Assembly (NCBI GenBank): GCA_034766995.1 | Contig: CM068317.1 | Span: 30,585,001 to 30,649,000, forward strand | Origin: Acanthacorydalis orientalis | Lineage: Eukaryota; Arthropoda; Insecta; Megaloptera; Corydalidae | Length of the DNA stretch: 64,000 nucleotides | Direction of reading: 5' to 3' | Shown: positions 1 through 15,300 of the stretch, in pieces | How positions within the stretch are numbered: the stretch's first letter is position 1 | How the letters are laid out: every line of letters starts with the position of its first letter | Translations under genes and position numbers: made by a program | Notes under the pieces: generated by a model | What the model was told of the DNA's origin: nothing | The model's database searches: none | What the model saw: the letters and a program-made list of their open reading frames with translations, nothing else

Positions 1-320
1 TTGCATGTGTCGCGACGAATAATGACGCGTTGCTGCTCAATATAAATAGAAGTGAGCATCGAACGATTCAGACACATTGACCAAGGGTCGAACCACGCGA
101 ATGAAGTTGTCGCGAGTTTTAGTCAAATGTCAACGGCTGTAACATTAACACTGCATGATTTATGCGAACAGTTAAGTTACTTACTGTACGCGCGAAATTC
201 AGTGTTAAGAGGATATAGGATGGGCGGCGACAGTACGTACTGTCCATTGAATACTTATTAGCGTTCCTCCATTTCTCATCCGGTTTAAACAATCAGAATA
301 AAGGAATGTGTACACTCGAC
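1..320 (+). other. CpG-rich block, possible promoter and 5' exon
   Basis: This block is visibly richer in G, C and CpG (cgcgacg, gacgcg, tgtcgcgag, acgcgcg) than the AT-rich DNA to its right. It contains a TATA box and initiator-like site. Downstream, an ATG at 101 opens only a 13-codon frame (MKLSRVLVKCQRL) before a stop, and a possible splice donor (aaca|gttaag) lies at 171. A 69-codon frame starting at 52 would begin upstream of the predicted start site. It could be the 5' end of a gene cut by the window edge, or an unrelated GC-richer patch. No protein family is recognised. Confidence 0.3.
41..72 (+). promoter_or_regulatory. Candidate TATA box and initiator
   Basis: TATAAATA at 41-48 is followed by TTCAGAC with its CA at 69-70, about 29 bases from the first T of the TATA box. 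That is the usual spacing for an arthropod TATA/Inr core promoter. A CpG-rich stretch lies immediately downstream. In DNA this AT-rich the TATA match alone means little, so the call rests on the spacing and the context. Confidence 0.35.
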
Positions 321-722
321 ATGTTCAATAATTGACGAGGATCGATAACAAATGATTAACTGTTTTTATGAAAACCAAAGTGTATTAAATTGTATTTCAT
401 AAAAATAATACTGATAATATTTTCTAAATTTTATTGACAAAATCCACATCTGAATGAAAATAAATTTAATGATCAAGTTCGCAAAACTAAATGAAATAAA
501 ATCCATTAATCTGTATATAGAACTGCACTTCAAATATTTAAGACCCAAGATAGAACGTTTTTCCGAACTGTCCTTCCGAAATCATTTTAAAATTTAAAAA
601 AAAGGAAATAGATTTTTGCAAATAGATTTTTAAATAGTGCAATACTGTCATAAACAAATAAAAAATACAAAAATGAAATTTAAAATTCAATGAACAGGGA
701 TTACCGTATTTTAATTATATTT

Positions 723-783
<61 letters not shown>

Positions 784-3590
784 GAAAAAAAAAACAAGAA
801 ATCCAGTTTCAATGTTCGGCCTATTCTTGAAAGAAAACATTCATAGTATCTGTTTTTGAGATTTAATTTCTGTACACTGATGAATCACCTCACCAAGATC
901 CATCTTCTTGATACATTTATATTTGATTCAAAACAAAGCCCGATTTGTTACTCCTGTTGTATCTATAGCTAACTATTTGTTATCAATTTCAATTTGGAAA
1001 AGATTCGTTCATATGAATACAGACACACTGATGAAAATAGTGTCAAACTTGATATAGATTCACAAAAAGCTAATTTCTAAATTTACAATAATCTGTAGAA
1101 AGCGAAATTCAATCCATTTATTTGCCTTTCCAATGCTGATTTTGCTGACTTCGAAATGCTTTTGAATTCTTCCACTTTAAAAATTGATATTTTCGTTAAA
1201 GAATTTATCAAAAACGTCTTGAATAAATCTTCGAATATAGTTTTAAAGTTCTTCTTCTATTGCAACAATCAAAGTATTTCTAGTTGGGTAATAGCGAAGA
1301 TTACCATCGTTTGATCCATTGTCTTAAAATGAATGTTCAATATTTGCTAAAGCGAAGAAGACAATAAATAAGTTTTTTCATTTCCTCCAGTAATGTTAGA
1401 CCCACGTCTTTTATCACTTATCCTGGAATCAGTTTTTTGAGCTTTACTTTCCCTTATCCATTCAAAAAATACTGATTTCTTTTATTTTACAGTTGTATAA
1501 TAAATAATCCTATTCAAAAGTTCATAGCCTTGATCTTCAAGAAATCGTTTTAGAGTTTACAGCTTTACAATATATTTTTCAATGCCGATACTGTTTACAA
1601 CTTTTTGTATGAGATTAATTTCCTACATGACTTCTCTTAATAGCACTTCTCTTCTAGATGTCACTTGAAGCAGACTTCCTTTTCATACTTTTTTTAGTAC
1701 ATCATTACTCATATTCTTTCTCAAACTAACTTGATGATAATTATTTTAAACTCTATCGTTTAATATAAAAATAACCATTGTTCTCTTCCCGTCCTTCTTA
1801 ACTAACTCCTCTCGTTCTAATATTAATGTAATAATATTACTGGATATTTACTGGATCAATTTGAGTAATTTTTAAAAATGATTCTGGTATCTCGTCAGAT
1901 TCAAATAGTTATCTTATTGTTAATTTTTTTAGAAAAATAATTTCAGTACCAATCTTATTTAAATTAAAATAAAAATTATTTAATTTCAAAATATACAGAA
2001 TTGGTTATAATCCTTTATAATAAAAACTATAACAAGTAAATGTTGAATTATAGTAAAACAAGTTTATACGAGTATTTATTATCAATAGGAAGTAAAAATT
2101 GATTTGCTTGTACTGAAGAGTAGAATACACCCATTTATTTGCAGCAGTTAATATTATATGTTGGTTCTCTTACTGTTGTAGACATAAAAGGTGATATATG
2201 GATGTGAAGCCTACGTTAAAAATAATATGTGGATGTTACAAAATCGTATTGTAAACCTGTATCATTGCACAGTGTAGGCAGTTCTATAATATTTCCGTAA
2301 ATATACTTGACGCATTGAATTCATTGCACACGATGATTGTTCAAGTATTTTTTTTATGGAAAATATTACCTTATAAAATTAGATTCAAATGAGATGTTAA
2401 ATTATCAGTCTCATCTCATTAAACGTGTTTGTTTCATAAGTTTTGATATTATTAGACTTTCTATTTACGACACTAAGATAAACATATTGAGCAATTTTAG
2501 CAAAATGATACGTTTTTAATAAAAAAAAGAATGACACAAGGACAGATTCGTTGCAAGCTACTTAATTGTCTACTGCTATAAATATTTTATAAAAATTATC
2601 TCCAAAATATAACCATTGATAAGCTGTTAAGAGAAAAGTATTATTAAATTAACGGCAGTAAACTATTATTGATACCTAAAAGAGTTATTAATAAGCTTTT
2701 TAAGTTAAACATTTTAAAACCATTACATTTATTTTTTTTATTTTTTTAGAATTTACTGACAAGATTCAACTTTTGCTAACAAATTTTTTTTAATGACAAA
2801 GTATATACTGTATGGTTTAAACTAGTGATTTATTAGAAGGATTTGTAGGAGAAGTGGAAAAGGATATACTTTTCCAACAAGTATTTTACTGACTAATACA
2901 TTTTTCTTGACAGGTTTTCGGTTCGAAATATTTTTACTTTTATGTAGATAGGGCAAAAATTTTAATAAAAATTGATCATTTATTATTTTCAAATACTTTT
3001 TTCTTCTAATGACTATAAAAATGTATAAAATACATAAAATCAGTTAGAGATAAATCTGAAGATTTGGTTAAACTTCATACTCCAGTTTGATGACAATCAT
3101 TCTGTAATAAGAGATTGACAATTACTACAGGAGAGTACAAATCTATGTCGATTAATCAGTACTAACCGTAGTCATTTCACTTAATGGTACACTATAAAAA
3201 TTTTCTCACAGTACTAACCACCTGTAATTGCTATATCAAACTGCAAACAATTATTATACCAACTACAATTCGCATTGCTGTGAGCATTATAGCAGATTCA
3301 CAAGAGTGTTTGTGGTGCCACAAAATATAGCTTCACACATGGAAACAAACTATTCAAGGTTTCTGTTTGAATGAATTTATAACCATGTATTTCCATCTGT
3401 GGAACTACACAGACTCGTATAAAACTCCTGTTATCTTTCTAAGGTTTTTTTACGGCTTTAGAGCATAACTTGTATTTTCAACTTTGTCCGTTTATTATAT
3501 AAACCATTTCCTGTTTTCAGACAGAACCATTTTTCATCATACTTTACAATTCGGTTGGAAAAAAAAACATCTTCTTGTTGTATTAATACT
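320..3590. other. AT-rich DNA, no gene seen
   Basis: Apart from the TA array at 726-779 there are only short chance reading frames and poly-A/T runs. No transposase motif, RNA gene or splice-bounded coding frame is recognised. Confidence 0.5.
726..779. repeat. (TA)n microsatellite
   Basis: Pure TA dinucleotide array of about 54 bp, followed by an A-rich run. Confidence 0.97.
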
Positions 3591-3596
3591 GTTCTA

Positions 3597-3715
3597 ACAA
3601 TGTGACTAAATTCACTTGCACAAATGAATTATTTTTCATCCAAAGCCATAAAGCATTTTTCTGATCAAAAATGTTCAATAAATAATTACTGATAATTCTT
3701 AATCGTCGCTTATGA
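3597..3715 (-). repeat. Foldback family F1, one arm
   Basis: The tract reads from a CTAAATTCACTTGCACAAAT end through a TTCTGATCAAAAATGTTCAA block to a TGATAATTCTTAATCGT inner part, in the order of an F1 outer-to-inner arm. The central CATCG/CTCAG segment and the second arm are not recognisable. Confidence 0.55.
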
Positions 3716-3719
3716 AGTA

Positions 3720-6700
3720 AGGATAATAACGATAACATACAGATTCTCTTGGATAAAAAAATAGATTACATTCAATCCTGTCAATATATCCCGTTCTCTC
3801 ATTTCACAAGATAACACTTTTTTTTGTCTCCTTCTTTTTATCAATTCCATTGAGATGGTATTAAAGATTCTCTGTTAGTTCTCATAAAATTTGTTAATTA
3901 TTTTATTTTGACTTTTCAAAACATTGTCTGAATTGAAATTTCAGTATTTCTACTTGGTTTATTTTCAAGAAACAATTATCTAGAAGTAAACTTTTAAAAA
4001 CATCATTGCATGGTTCACACATTGATGGTTTCTATATCAAATTCCTGGTTGATATTACAAATTATGGCAGATGTATTTTCTGACTTGAACTTACATAAAA
4101 AAATTAGTTTTATCTAGTGTTAATTCGTTATTTTTTTACAAATTTATATAAAAAATGACGAAAAAAATATTGTATCTAAGAATAATAATGATATTTTAAA
4201 TAATTAGCTTTCAAAATGTTTTTGGAAAATGAAATAGCGGTATGATTTAGAAAATTTCTAACACAGAAAAAAAATAATTAAATGCATCAAACTAACAATA
4301 AACTATTACAATAGCATTTAGAGTAAATACGCCTTGAAGGCAAAAATATAGTTCTCGTGTTAACAATGACACGTTTCGAACATTCATTATAAAATGTAAT
4401 ATAAATAAATTCTATTAATACGATACAAAATACTAAACCCAAAAAACAGTCTTAAATTATTTTATATGTAGGTATGAAAAGAATATAAGTATAATTATAA
4501 TATATTTTTTAAAAAAAAAAAAACTTTAAATTAATTTGTTTTTCAGTTAAAATTTGAAAATTTCTTTCAAATGTTATACAGTGATACAAAAAATATATAG
4601 TATTTTTTATCGTCATCTTATAAAAATTTCATTGAAATTTCAGAATTAAACCAAATCAGTTGAACTTAATTGCATAATTCAACTATAATTAAAAATCTAT
4701 ATTTCATCTGAATAAAATGTAGGATTAGAATCAACTCCCTGTTAATTTATGGAAAATAAATACATATAAAACAACTTACTCTTCCTTGGCTTTTTTGGTT
4801 CTTTTGGAACGGAGATATTTCGTTTTATATGAATTTCCTGCTTTACTTTCATGTTGTATAATTTTTATTTACGTCAAAGACCGAAATAATATTGTTTATA
4901 TATCACAGATGTAGAAAAATTCTTTGTTCTTTTTTATATTTCTTTAAGAATATAGCAAAAATATTATTCTGAATTAAAATTTTTCAAGGAATGTTTAAAT
5001 GTGTATAAAATAGAATTCTTCAAATTGAAGAAATATTTAACACGAATTAATTATATCTAAAATTATTAAAAATTACACGGATATATTTAAGCAATGTAAA
5101 AATATATTTATATATTTTTTTAATTATATATTTAATAATATGAAAATATGTTATTAATAGAAATCTTATAAAAAATATTTCAAAAAAGATTTATCACTGA
5201 TTGTTTTTATATCACTTTAAAAAATATATTAATAAAGTAAAATATTTAATAATTAAAACTTTTAACTAAATGAAAATTAATGAAAATAGTGTTAATTGAT
5301 ATAACTTTTATAAATAAAAAAAAATTTGAAGGTCAGATTTGAAATTTTCTATTTCATGTTATTTAAAGTTCATTGAACTCTTCATCAGTTTGATACAATC
5401 AACTTTTAACATTAGTTTAATATAGCAACGCTTTTAAATCCTATTTAAATAATTGCTTTTTTTTACAAATTAATATTTTATTTAAAGATTAACTGTTTTT
5501 TTAAATATATACTAAATTATTAAATCAAAAATTAGGGAAAGTTAGATTAATGAATTATTTTTATACCTTATTTACTGGTGTTTACAACTAATTTATAATA
5601 AATGAAATATTAATTATTTTCTTAATTTTAATACAAAATAAATTAATATTAGATAAAAATAGTATTTGTTATAACGTGCACACTTATGTATACAAAAAAG
5701 TGATTAATACATATGTTACAGTATTTTTATTCAAATATAATATTTATTTTAAGTATTTAAGTTTGTGATTAGTTGCAAAAATTGTACAATTTAATAATTG
5801 ACGTTTAAATTATTTAAATAAAATTATTTAATCTTACTGGTTTCAGTTGCTTTTAAATATGTAAACATCAATAATATCTTGTTTTTTTTTGTCACAATTA
5901 ATGTTTAAAAAAGAAACCTATTCACATTTAAATAATTGTTTAATTATTCGAGTATTATTTAAAACATTCACAGATTTCAAATTTATTTCCAGAACACATT
6001 TAATTTGAATTTATTAACTATTACAAATATTTTTCCACGTTAATTAATGTCTCTTGTTTCTAAATCAACAGTTTAAATTGAAAATTTTAATGAGTACATC
6101 GAACAAAAGAATACTATAAATTATTTTCTTTTAATTATTTTTGTATCTGATTGAATTCAAATACTTGTTTAAAGAAAATATACTTTCTATGTAATGAAAA
6201 AACTCTTTGTTATCGCTACTTTAAATATAAATAAATTTATAGTAGTTAATATAAAAAGTTACACGTTTAATTTATCGAAAATGTAATTAGTTCTTATCAT
6301 AATTTTATCACAATTCTTGACATTCAGGTTTTAGTTAAAGGTATATTTAATGAAATATTATCATGTAAATATATTTTTTTAAATAATGAATTTGTATTAA
6401 ATTATGTATGGATTTATAAGTATATATTTTAATGATTAAAAAACGGCATGAAAATATTATTAGATTATTTTTTAAAAAATATCACTGCAAAAGAATGTTT
6501 ATATTTGTACGGAATATCACAAAGATTTTTAAAGGACAAAAGAAAAAAGAAAACGAGATCACATAATAAAACGTTTAAGTATGAGTATGCTTTTTTTAAA
6601 AAATGTACATAAATAATTAAACTCGATTACTAATTAAACATCGCAAATTGCAATTAAAATTCGCATCGTCGTCTCAAAACAACTATGTCAAATAATTATC

Positions 6701-6760
6701 ACACCACATGTATTCTGCAAAAGGTAAACGTACAGACGAAATAACGCGAATGGCAGAATT
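3720..6760. other. AT-rich DNA, no gene seen
   Basis: Extremely A/T-rich with many homopolymer runs and no long reading frame on either strand. Nothing specific recognised. Confidence 0.5.
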
Positions 6761-7039
6761 TGTGACCTAATATAAACATAACTGTATTCCGCTCTAGTGT
6801 AGGTTTCTGTTCAGGAGACAGGCTTTCGAACCTCAGTCGCGGAAAGTCGAACGTAAACTATGTTGAGTGAGGGATTCTTTCTTTCGTTGGTCCATATCAT
6901 TCTACCGTATTGTGGTAATACGGATCGACAGTTTACATGAGCGGCATTTATTACATTTAAAAGAGAAACCTAGAGGTGTACATTGTTGTACGCGAGCGTC
7001 AAAAAAGTAACGAACGGTTTCGCTTCGATTTATCAAACT

Positions 7040-7040
<1 letters not shown>
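6760..7040. other. CpG-rich patch
   Basis: A local rise in G, C and CpG (cagtcgcggaaagtcgaacg, tacgcgagcgtc) inside AT-rich DNA, preceded by TATAAACA at 6771. It could be a promoter or a 5' non-coding exon. No convincing initiator at -30 spacing and no long frame are visible, so it is described but not called as a gene. Confidence 0.3.
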
Positions 7041-8276
<1,236 letters not shown>

Positions 8277-8401
8277 CTATGTATGCGTAATATTTGCATA
8301 CATGTAAATGTAAACTGAAACATGCAATTAATCCGCTCTATAGAATTGAACCGTACTATTAAACTATGTATATATGTATACAAGTGTTCGAAAAAATACA
8401 C

Positions 8402-8426
8402 TGTATGTGTATGTGTGTTCATGTAT

Positions 8427-8483
<57 letters not shown>
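8402..8483. repeat. Compound (GT/GTAT)n(TA)n array
   Basis: GTAT and GT units run into about 48 bp of pure TA. Confidence 0.95.
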
Positions 8484-8485
<2 letters not shown>

Positions 8486-8599
8486 GTATATACACACATT
8501 TATAAACATTAACCATAGAATTTTAGAGGGAAAATATGTTGTTCGCCACAATGATGGCATTACGGTACTTACGGCAAAACGAAACAAAAAAAATTAGGA

Positions 8600-9588
8600 A
8601 GTGTCCTACTTCCCAAAGCCGGTCCGGTTTATGACGAATAGATGTATAATCCTATAACGTAGACAAAGATGAACGTTCGCTTCATAATAAAATTAATAAT
8701 AATATGTAATTCGGCAAGGTTACCCATTAACGAGTTCTTTGAGCAAGAACTAAAAGTGCTTCCAGATGTTGTTTGTATTTAATTATTTTAGGGGAGATAG
8801 TATGAATACATTATTTGATAGAAATTCTCTTTTATATGTTTTAGCTACTCAATCTCGTGTTAACATAAAATAAACGAATAAAAAAATTTAATTAATCTCA
8901 TGTATGTTTTTTTATTAATATTTGTTTTGAACGGAATTCGAAATAATCTTTTTTATATTATAAGTCAATCTTTATCTAGTTTTTTATGTACAGTTTTTTT
9001 TAATTTAAAATTTAGATTTAATCAATTTAAAAAATATATATGCAATATTCTTTAATTCAAAATTCGACTTGCTACTAATTAAATGTTAATATTCAATACA
9101 AAAGAAAAAAAACGTTGTGACTGAACTATTATACTTTGTTTTTTATTCAATATCTATATTAATTTAAAATATGCAATATTAGTACTAAATAAAACTTATA
9201 TATTTATATATAAGTTAAACTGATATATTTTATAATACATATATATTTTCAAAAACATTCTGTAAATGAACTGCGTTACAGAAAAAAACAATAGTTTAAT
9301 TAAAAAAATATATATTTGACATTTATTGAAAACACGTGCCAAAATATTGATATTTTTAAATACTCAATACATTCCACTTTTTTTATTAGTCATATTTGAA
9401 ACTAACACTTTTGATTTCATCGACAAACTTCAACCTGTGAATAATAATATATCATTAAAAAAATACATACTTATCTCTGTATGTCCTTGGTTTTACCGAA
9501 GAAATACTGAAGATTGCTTAAAAGTTATTTAATTAAAAAATGTATTTAAAACATTGGATGTATTTTACATTTTTTATTACATGTACTG

Positions 9589-9589
<1 letters not shown>
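8600..9589. other. AT-rich DNA, no gene seen
   Basis: A 68-codon frame at 9326-9532 has the amino acid bias expected of AT-rich noise and no recognisable motif. Confidence 0.4.
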
Positions 9590-9625
<36 letters not shown>

Positions 9626-9634
9626 TGTGTATGA

Positions 9635-9694
<60 letters not shown>
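9590..9694. repeat. Two (TA)n arrays around a GTGT spacer
   Basis: TA arrays of about 32 and 53 bp are separated by a short gcgtgtgtatgaatgtgt segment. Confidence 0.95.
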
Positions 9695-9697
<3 letters not shown>

Positions 9698-9699
9698 GA

Positions 9700-10437
9700 A
9701 AGATTATCTAAAATACATAAAAGTTTAACAAAATTAAATAAAATACAACTGTAATTTAATATTTACTATCAGCATAATTTAAACCATTTAAGTAGAACTT
9801 ATATTTTTTTATTCAAATAAGCTATTTCTCTTTATAGAAACTATCGCGTGTTCAGTTTGCTATTTCTTCAAAAAAAAAAATAAAATAAAATCCACATATT
9901 GAAAGGTAGGTCTCGTATCGAAATAAATTGTTTATTTAGTTCAAATTAACACAGTTACTAATTCAAAGTAAAAAATACAGTTCCTTTAATTATTTACTAG
10001 TAAAAGTTATTCGACAACAACGGTCAATGTACAAAATACTATATTAGATATAGTTTATGTTCGAAGATTAAAATTAAATTGTCAGGAATGGAAACACGAA
10101 TCATTCCGGAAAAAATATAAACGAAGATCCTATATATCCTGATGTTATTTCTAGTGTGCATAAAAATTTTAATTTGGTCATCTATTTTTTTTTGTTTTTT
10201 AAGTGATCGGTGTCACTGAAAGACAGGTAATCTTTTCTGTTTTATGATTATTATTATTCCTGTTTATATGCTATTAGTAGTAGTAATGACATATATATTG
10301 AGTAAAATGTATTGAAAAATATTTCCAAATTTCAATATTACATCCATTTTTGTAAATAAACACAAACACAGTAATAATTATATTTAGTTTTTAAATTACT
10401 CTTCAAATGTGATAAATGATCATAAATAGTAATGTTT
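9700..10437. other. AT-rich DNA, no gene seen
   Basis: No recognisable feature on either strand. Confidence 0.4.
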
Positions 10438-10509
10438 GTATGTGTGTGTGTGTGTATATGTATGTATATATATATATAGATATATGTATATATATATATA
10501 CAAAAAAAA

Positions 10510-10562
<53 letters not shown>

Positions 10563-10563
10563 T
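10438..10563. repeat. Compound (GT)n/(TA)n array
   Basis: GT units, several GTATATA blocks, an A9 interruption near 10502 and a final pure TA run. Confidence 0.93.
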
Positions 10564-11086
10564 TTTAATTGCTTATTGACTATTCATTAAATCATAAATT
10601 AATTCACTAATTTATTTACATTATTAATGTTTATAGACATTCATATTTGTTCCAAAAATACTTTTTTATAAAAAAATCTTATAAATTGTCAAAAATTCTA
10701 TTCATTTGATTTTACTATTATTATTTTTAAAATACTGTGCAATTTTGTAAGATTTAAGTTTATTGCATTTTCAATTTAATTGTTTTTGTTTTAAGTAAAA
10801 AGTGGCATATACTATAAATTCGATTAATTCTTCAGAACTTTTGCGTCTTTATTCTATAATTAGCTCATTTTAATAATATTTATATTATTATCTTTTTAAG
10901 ATTTTAATTATTGTTTAAGAATATATGCGGAGGAAGAATAACACAGAATTAAGGAAAACCCAAATAATGAAAATCGAATTAACTGGATGTATTTTTCTTC
11001 ATAACATTCTAATAATATTTTATATATTATTTGAATTAATTATATTACTTTCTTAAGCTAGAAATTGGATATTAAAGAAGAAGCAT

Positions 11087-11441
11087 GGACGGTGTTCGTG
11101 ACAATTAGTGTATCTCAATGTGGTCAATTATTTCAAAATGTATATTTCGATTTGGTCATTTTTTCCTAAATGTATATTTTCAAAATATGTAAATTTTTTT
11201 AAATTTTCCAAGCATTTTAAATATTTATATTCTTATGCTATACTAAAAATAAGGCAAAAAAACAGTTTTTGATGATAAAAATTGACTAATTAAAACCTTT
11301 TGAAAAATTTAATAAAATCATTGCACACACTTAAGAACTATAAACTAAAAAAGATACATTTTTGGAAAGATTGACTAAACTAAGACACATTTTTCAATAT
11401 TTGACTATATTAAATTACTCACTTTGACCAGACAACAGTCC
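11087..11441. mobile_element. Long inverted-repeat (foldback-type) element
   Basis: The left arm starts GGACGGTGTTCGTGAC. The reverse complement of the right arm starts GGACTGTTGTCTGGTC, and similarity continues for about 90-100 bp on each side. Each arm contains a unit of the type GGTCA...TTTC.AAATGTAT twice (near 11124 and 11153 on the left, with matching units at 11352-11412 on the right). The total is about 355 bp with no coding capacity. No flanking duplication is obvious, so the exact ends are uncertain. The superfamily is not recognised. Confidence 0.55.
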
Positions 11442-11450
11442 TTTCTCTAT

Positions 11451-11464
11451 TTCTCTCTCTCTCT

Positions 11465-11512
<48 letters not shown>
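11451..11512. repeat. (CT)n(TA)n array
   Basis: About 14 bp of CT units lead into about 45 bp of TA, directly beside the inverted-repeat element. Confidence 0.96.
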
Positions 11513-11515
<3 letters not shown>

Positions 11516-12649
11516 CTTGTAATATATTAAGAAAAAATGGTAAAAAAAATGGTTAACATAGCGACCTATTAAACAACATTAATATATTAAAATGATAGTC
11601 ATTTCGAACCTAACTTTCTGAAAATATATTTTCAGTATAGAATCAACTGTCTAAATACATAAAAGACATAAATATTATCATCTTCCTAGATAAGTAAAAT
11701 AAAAGAACTTAAAATATTTTCAGAGTTGATACTTGAATACAAAACTGACAAACACAAAAATACATAAATTTTGGTTTTGATAAATATGAAATCGGAATGA
11801 ACTTAAAATTTATACCCTATAATGAGATAATCATTCAATTGTAAAATAAATTGTGTACACATCACACAGAATATCTAAAAAATAAATAATTGAAATTTAT
11901 TGTTATCGCATATTTAAAAAAAACATGGTAATTAAAAGTTGTTCACATCTCTCCTGATTATATTGAAACAATAACAGAATATTACTCACTTTTAGAGTTT
12001 TCAATTGTGGCTTCATCAACAAAATCAACACTAGAACTCAAGGAATCAGAGATGAAATTTAATATTTCAAGATAATATGCTTTCGAAGACATATTGAAGT
12101 ATTAAAACTCAGTTAAAACAATAAACTGATAAAACAAATTCACCTACAAGCATAAAATATGACTAAACTAACATTGAACACACTTAATTGACACTTTAAA
12201 TACTACTGTTTATATTCAAAATCTGTTCACCCGATTATATTCAGTTTTTTCCAACAAATTAATTAAATCCTTGTACTAATATTTGTTATGCTCAATTTAA
12301 ATTAATCGAACCGAAATTAATTACAATAGAATTCAAGTATTGGTACAGTATTTAAATGAGTATTTTGTTCGATTTATTTTTGCATAAATGAAATCGTTTG
12401 TATTGTGTTCGTTTTGTTTATTTAATTAATCAGATCAATTTATTCTATTGTATTGGAACAGAAAATAAATTTAGGACTGAATAAAATCTATTGAACTGGT
12501 TATAAAAATGATTTCATATGCAGAATATTATAAATACAATTTTATGAAATGATGAAATGTATTTAAATAATATGTTAAATATATTCCACGCATGATTTCG
12601 AAGTAATAGAAAGGAAAAGGAATGAACTCAGAGAAATCTGAAATCATAA

Positions 12650-12652
<3 letters not shown>
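11513..12652. other. AT-rich DNA, no gene seen
   Basis: No recognisable coding or repeat-family sequence. Confidence 0.45.

Positions 12653-12713
<61 letters not shown>
12653..12713. repeat. (TA)n microsatellite
   Basis: TA array of about 60 bp with a single GT interruption near the right end. Confidence 0.97.
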
Positions 12714-12836
12714 AGAACAAAGAAACATTAGTAAAATGCTAGTGTACAATCTAAAGAATGAATTTCGATTATTCTATTTTTAATATTTAATTCTCGATTT
12801 AAAGATAATTTAATAATGTTTTATTTATTTAATTCT

Positions 12837-12837
12837 T

Positions 12838-12868
<31 letters not shown>

Positions 12869-12869
12869 A
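12837..12869. repeat. (CA)n(TA)n array
   Basis: About nine CA units pass directly into TA units. Confidence 0.95.
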
Positions 12870-14539
12870 ATTATAAAGCATATATTCATTCTTCATAAAG
12901 AAGATAGATACTTGAAGTTTAGTACCGCGTCAACAACTATAGTCATTAGTGTCCGAATTGGATAAAGAAATTTAATGCTACTACCTAACAAAATATTGAC
13001 TGAAGAAGAATAAAAGTTTTATTATTTTTACAATAATCTCACTTGTATTTCATTTTTGCATGTTTGTGTTCAAATTAGAAATGTTTGTCTTTATGACAAA
13101 CTCGCCGTTTTGTATATTTTTTTACTTTGTTATTTTCGAAAACATACTCCCTTTTTAAATAAAACGAAGTTTTTTTAATAATACTATAGTGTGCAATAAA
13201 AATGTATTAATAATAATACCCTTAAATCAAAAAAAAATTAAAAGAAAAATTGAAAATATATAATTTGAATTAAAATCAAAACAGCCAATTAATAAAATTA
13301 TGCTTGTAAATTTATGGGACATAAAATCTGTACAGTAATTCTTTATAATGATGGTTCTCAACAGAAGCAATATTGCCCTCTAGACTGCAAAAGATGATTT
13401 AAAAAACCTAAAAAGTATTTTGACTAGAAGAATGTTTAAGAAAGAAAGGGCTGTTATCTAATTAAAACTACTTTCATTGAGTAAAAACTGTTTCTATCAA
13501 CTGGGCACTACTATAATTTCATGGATATTAATTTTAATAAAATGCAATAAACTCAATAAATTTCTTTATTGAACAAAATTAAACTAATAAAAAAATAATA
13601 TAATTCTTTGTTTGCAACATTCATTGGTGTAACAATAATTTGTAAGAATCATAATTATATTATTTACACTTATATTCGTCTATTACAAGAAAACTATAAC
13701 AGAACAGACACTAGATTTATTATTACACGAATAGACAGCAACCATTGACTTTTCTTGATTGACTTTGTAAACATATTGTTCATTGTTCTTTGTAAGCTAC
13801 ATACAAATCTTTTTCTTCTACAACAGGTTTCGACTTTCCTTATCTTCAAATAGATCTTAAACTGATTTTGGAATATAAATTTGTGATTATTTTGTATTTA
13901 TTGTGTGATTTGTGTGTATTTTGATTTATAAAATTTATAAATCATGATAAATATTGCAAAATTAATATCCGAAAAACAGTTCGAAAAACCCACCTAAAAA
14001 TAAAGAAAGTAGAAACCAGCATAAAAGAAAAGGGTTCACACGTGATCTAAAGTATTCTCATAAAATAATTATAGATTTATTATAAAACAGATTGATAACA
14101 ACCAAATATGGATTGTGGAATAAGTTGGAAACAAAAGTGGTTAGCTAACAAAGAAATAGATTTTTCTCTCATCTCATTTTCCAAGTTTTAGATTTCAATC
14201 TTTACCTAATTTCTAACCTTTATGCCGCTACGATTTACAGTTCTAAAAGTAAAAATGTTTTCTTAATAAACCATAATTCAATCTTAATTTGATTTCAAAT
14301 TTTTGCATTATTATTTAGTTATAATAACGGGATAATAGTTTTGTTCAAATCGATTAAACAACAAATTAAAGCTTTATGGACAAACAATCATTTCAAAAGA
14401 CATTAACGTTCATTTTCGCAATAATTATTTAAATGAACAAATAATTAAACGATTGAGTAGGGTATATTTTTTAACTCCAATGTTTAAAAAAAGTTCAACA
14501 TAACATTTTACAAATAATTACATGAAAAAATAATGTTTA
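12870..14539. other. AT-rich DNA with a single F2 half-arm
   Basis: No gene recognised. A short match to foldback family F2 (CTTCTACAACAGGTTTCGAC) lies at about 13817-13860. The rest is featureless. Confidence 0.4.
13812..13860 (-). repeat. Foldback family F2 half-arm
   Basis: TTCTTCTACAACAGGTTTCG followed by ATCTTCAAATAGAT matches the inner half of an F2 arm. No partner arm is recognisable nearby. Confidence 0.4.
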
Positions 14540-14803
<264 letters not shown>

Positions 14804-14804
14804 A

Positions 14805-15300
14805 GTACATGTAAAGTTTAACTCAAGAAAAATTTTCTGAATCAAAAACTTGTAATTTTCTACACATAACAATATTATTCTTAATAAATGTGTAAATTGT
14901 CTTCGTTCTGATAACTTACAAGAACATTAACGAATAAAATTTCGCCTAAACATGGCACATATGTATTAGAAATCAATACGTAACAAGAAAACTTATCTAC
15001 ACTCTCAGAGATACAAGGAAGTAATTTTAAAGAAAATTAAAAATCTATAGTCTCGCGGTCATTTGAAAAGAAAGTTGCAACTTACATTTACACAACAAAC
15101 AGGTTACGTTCTTCAAATAATAAAGATTAATTTTTATGTGATCATTTTTCCATTACTATATTATTTACAAGTCATAAAAATGTATTGATTTCCATCAAGT
15201 ATTGCAAAAGCAATTAGAATATTTTCATTACTTGTGTGTGTATGTATATGGTAGTCTGTAATGCTACACAAATTGTATATGCATCTCTTTGTAGCTGTAA
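14805..15300. other. AT-rich DNA, no gene seen
   Basis: No recognisable feature. A minus-strand frame enters from the CpG-rich patch to the right, but its sequence is not family-like. Confidence 0.4.

Noticed and set aside
6820..6845. tRNA T-arm-like GGTTCGAAAGCC on the minus strand
   Set aside because: No acceptor stem, anticodon arm or D-arm can be built around it.
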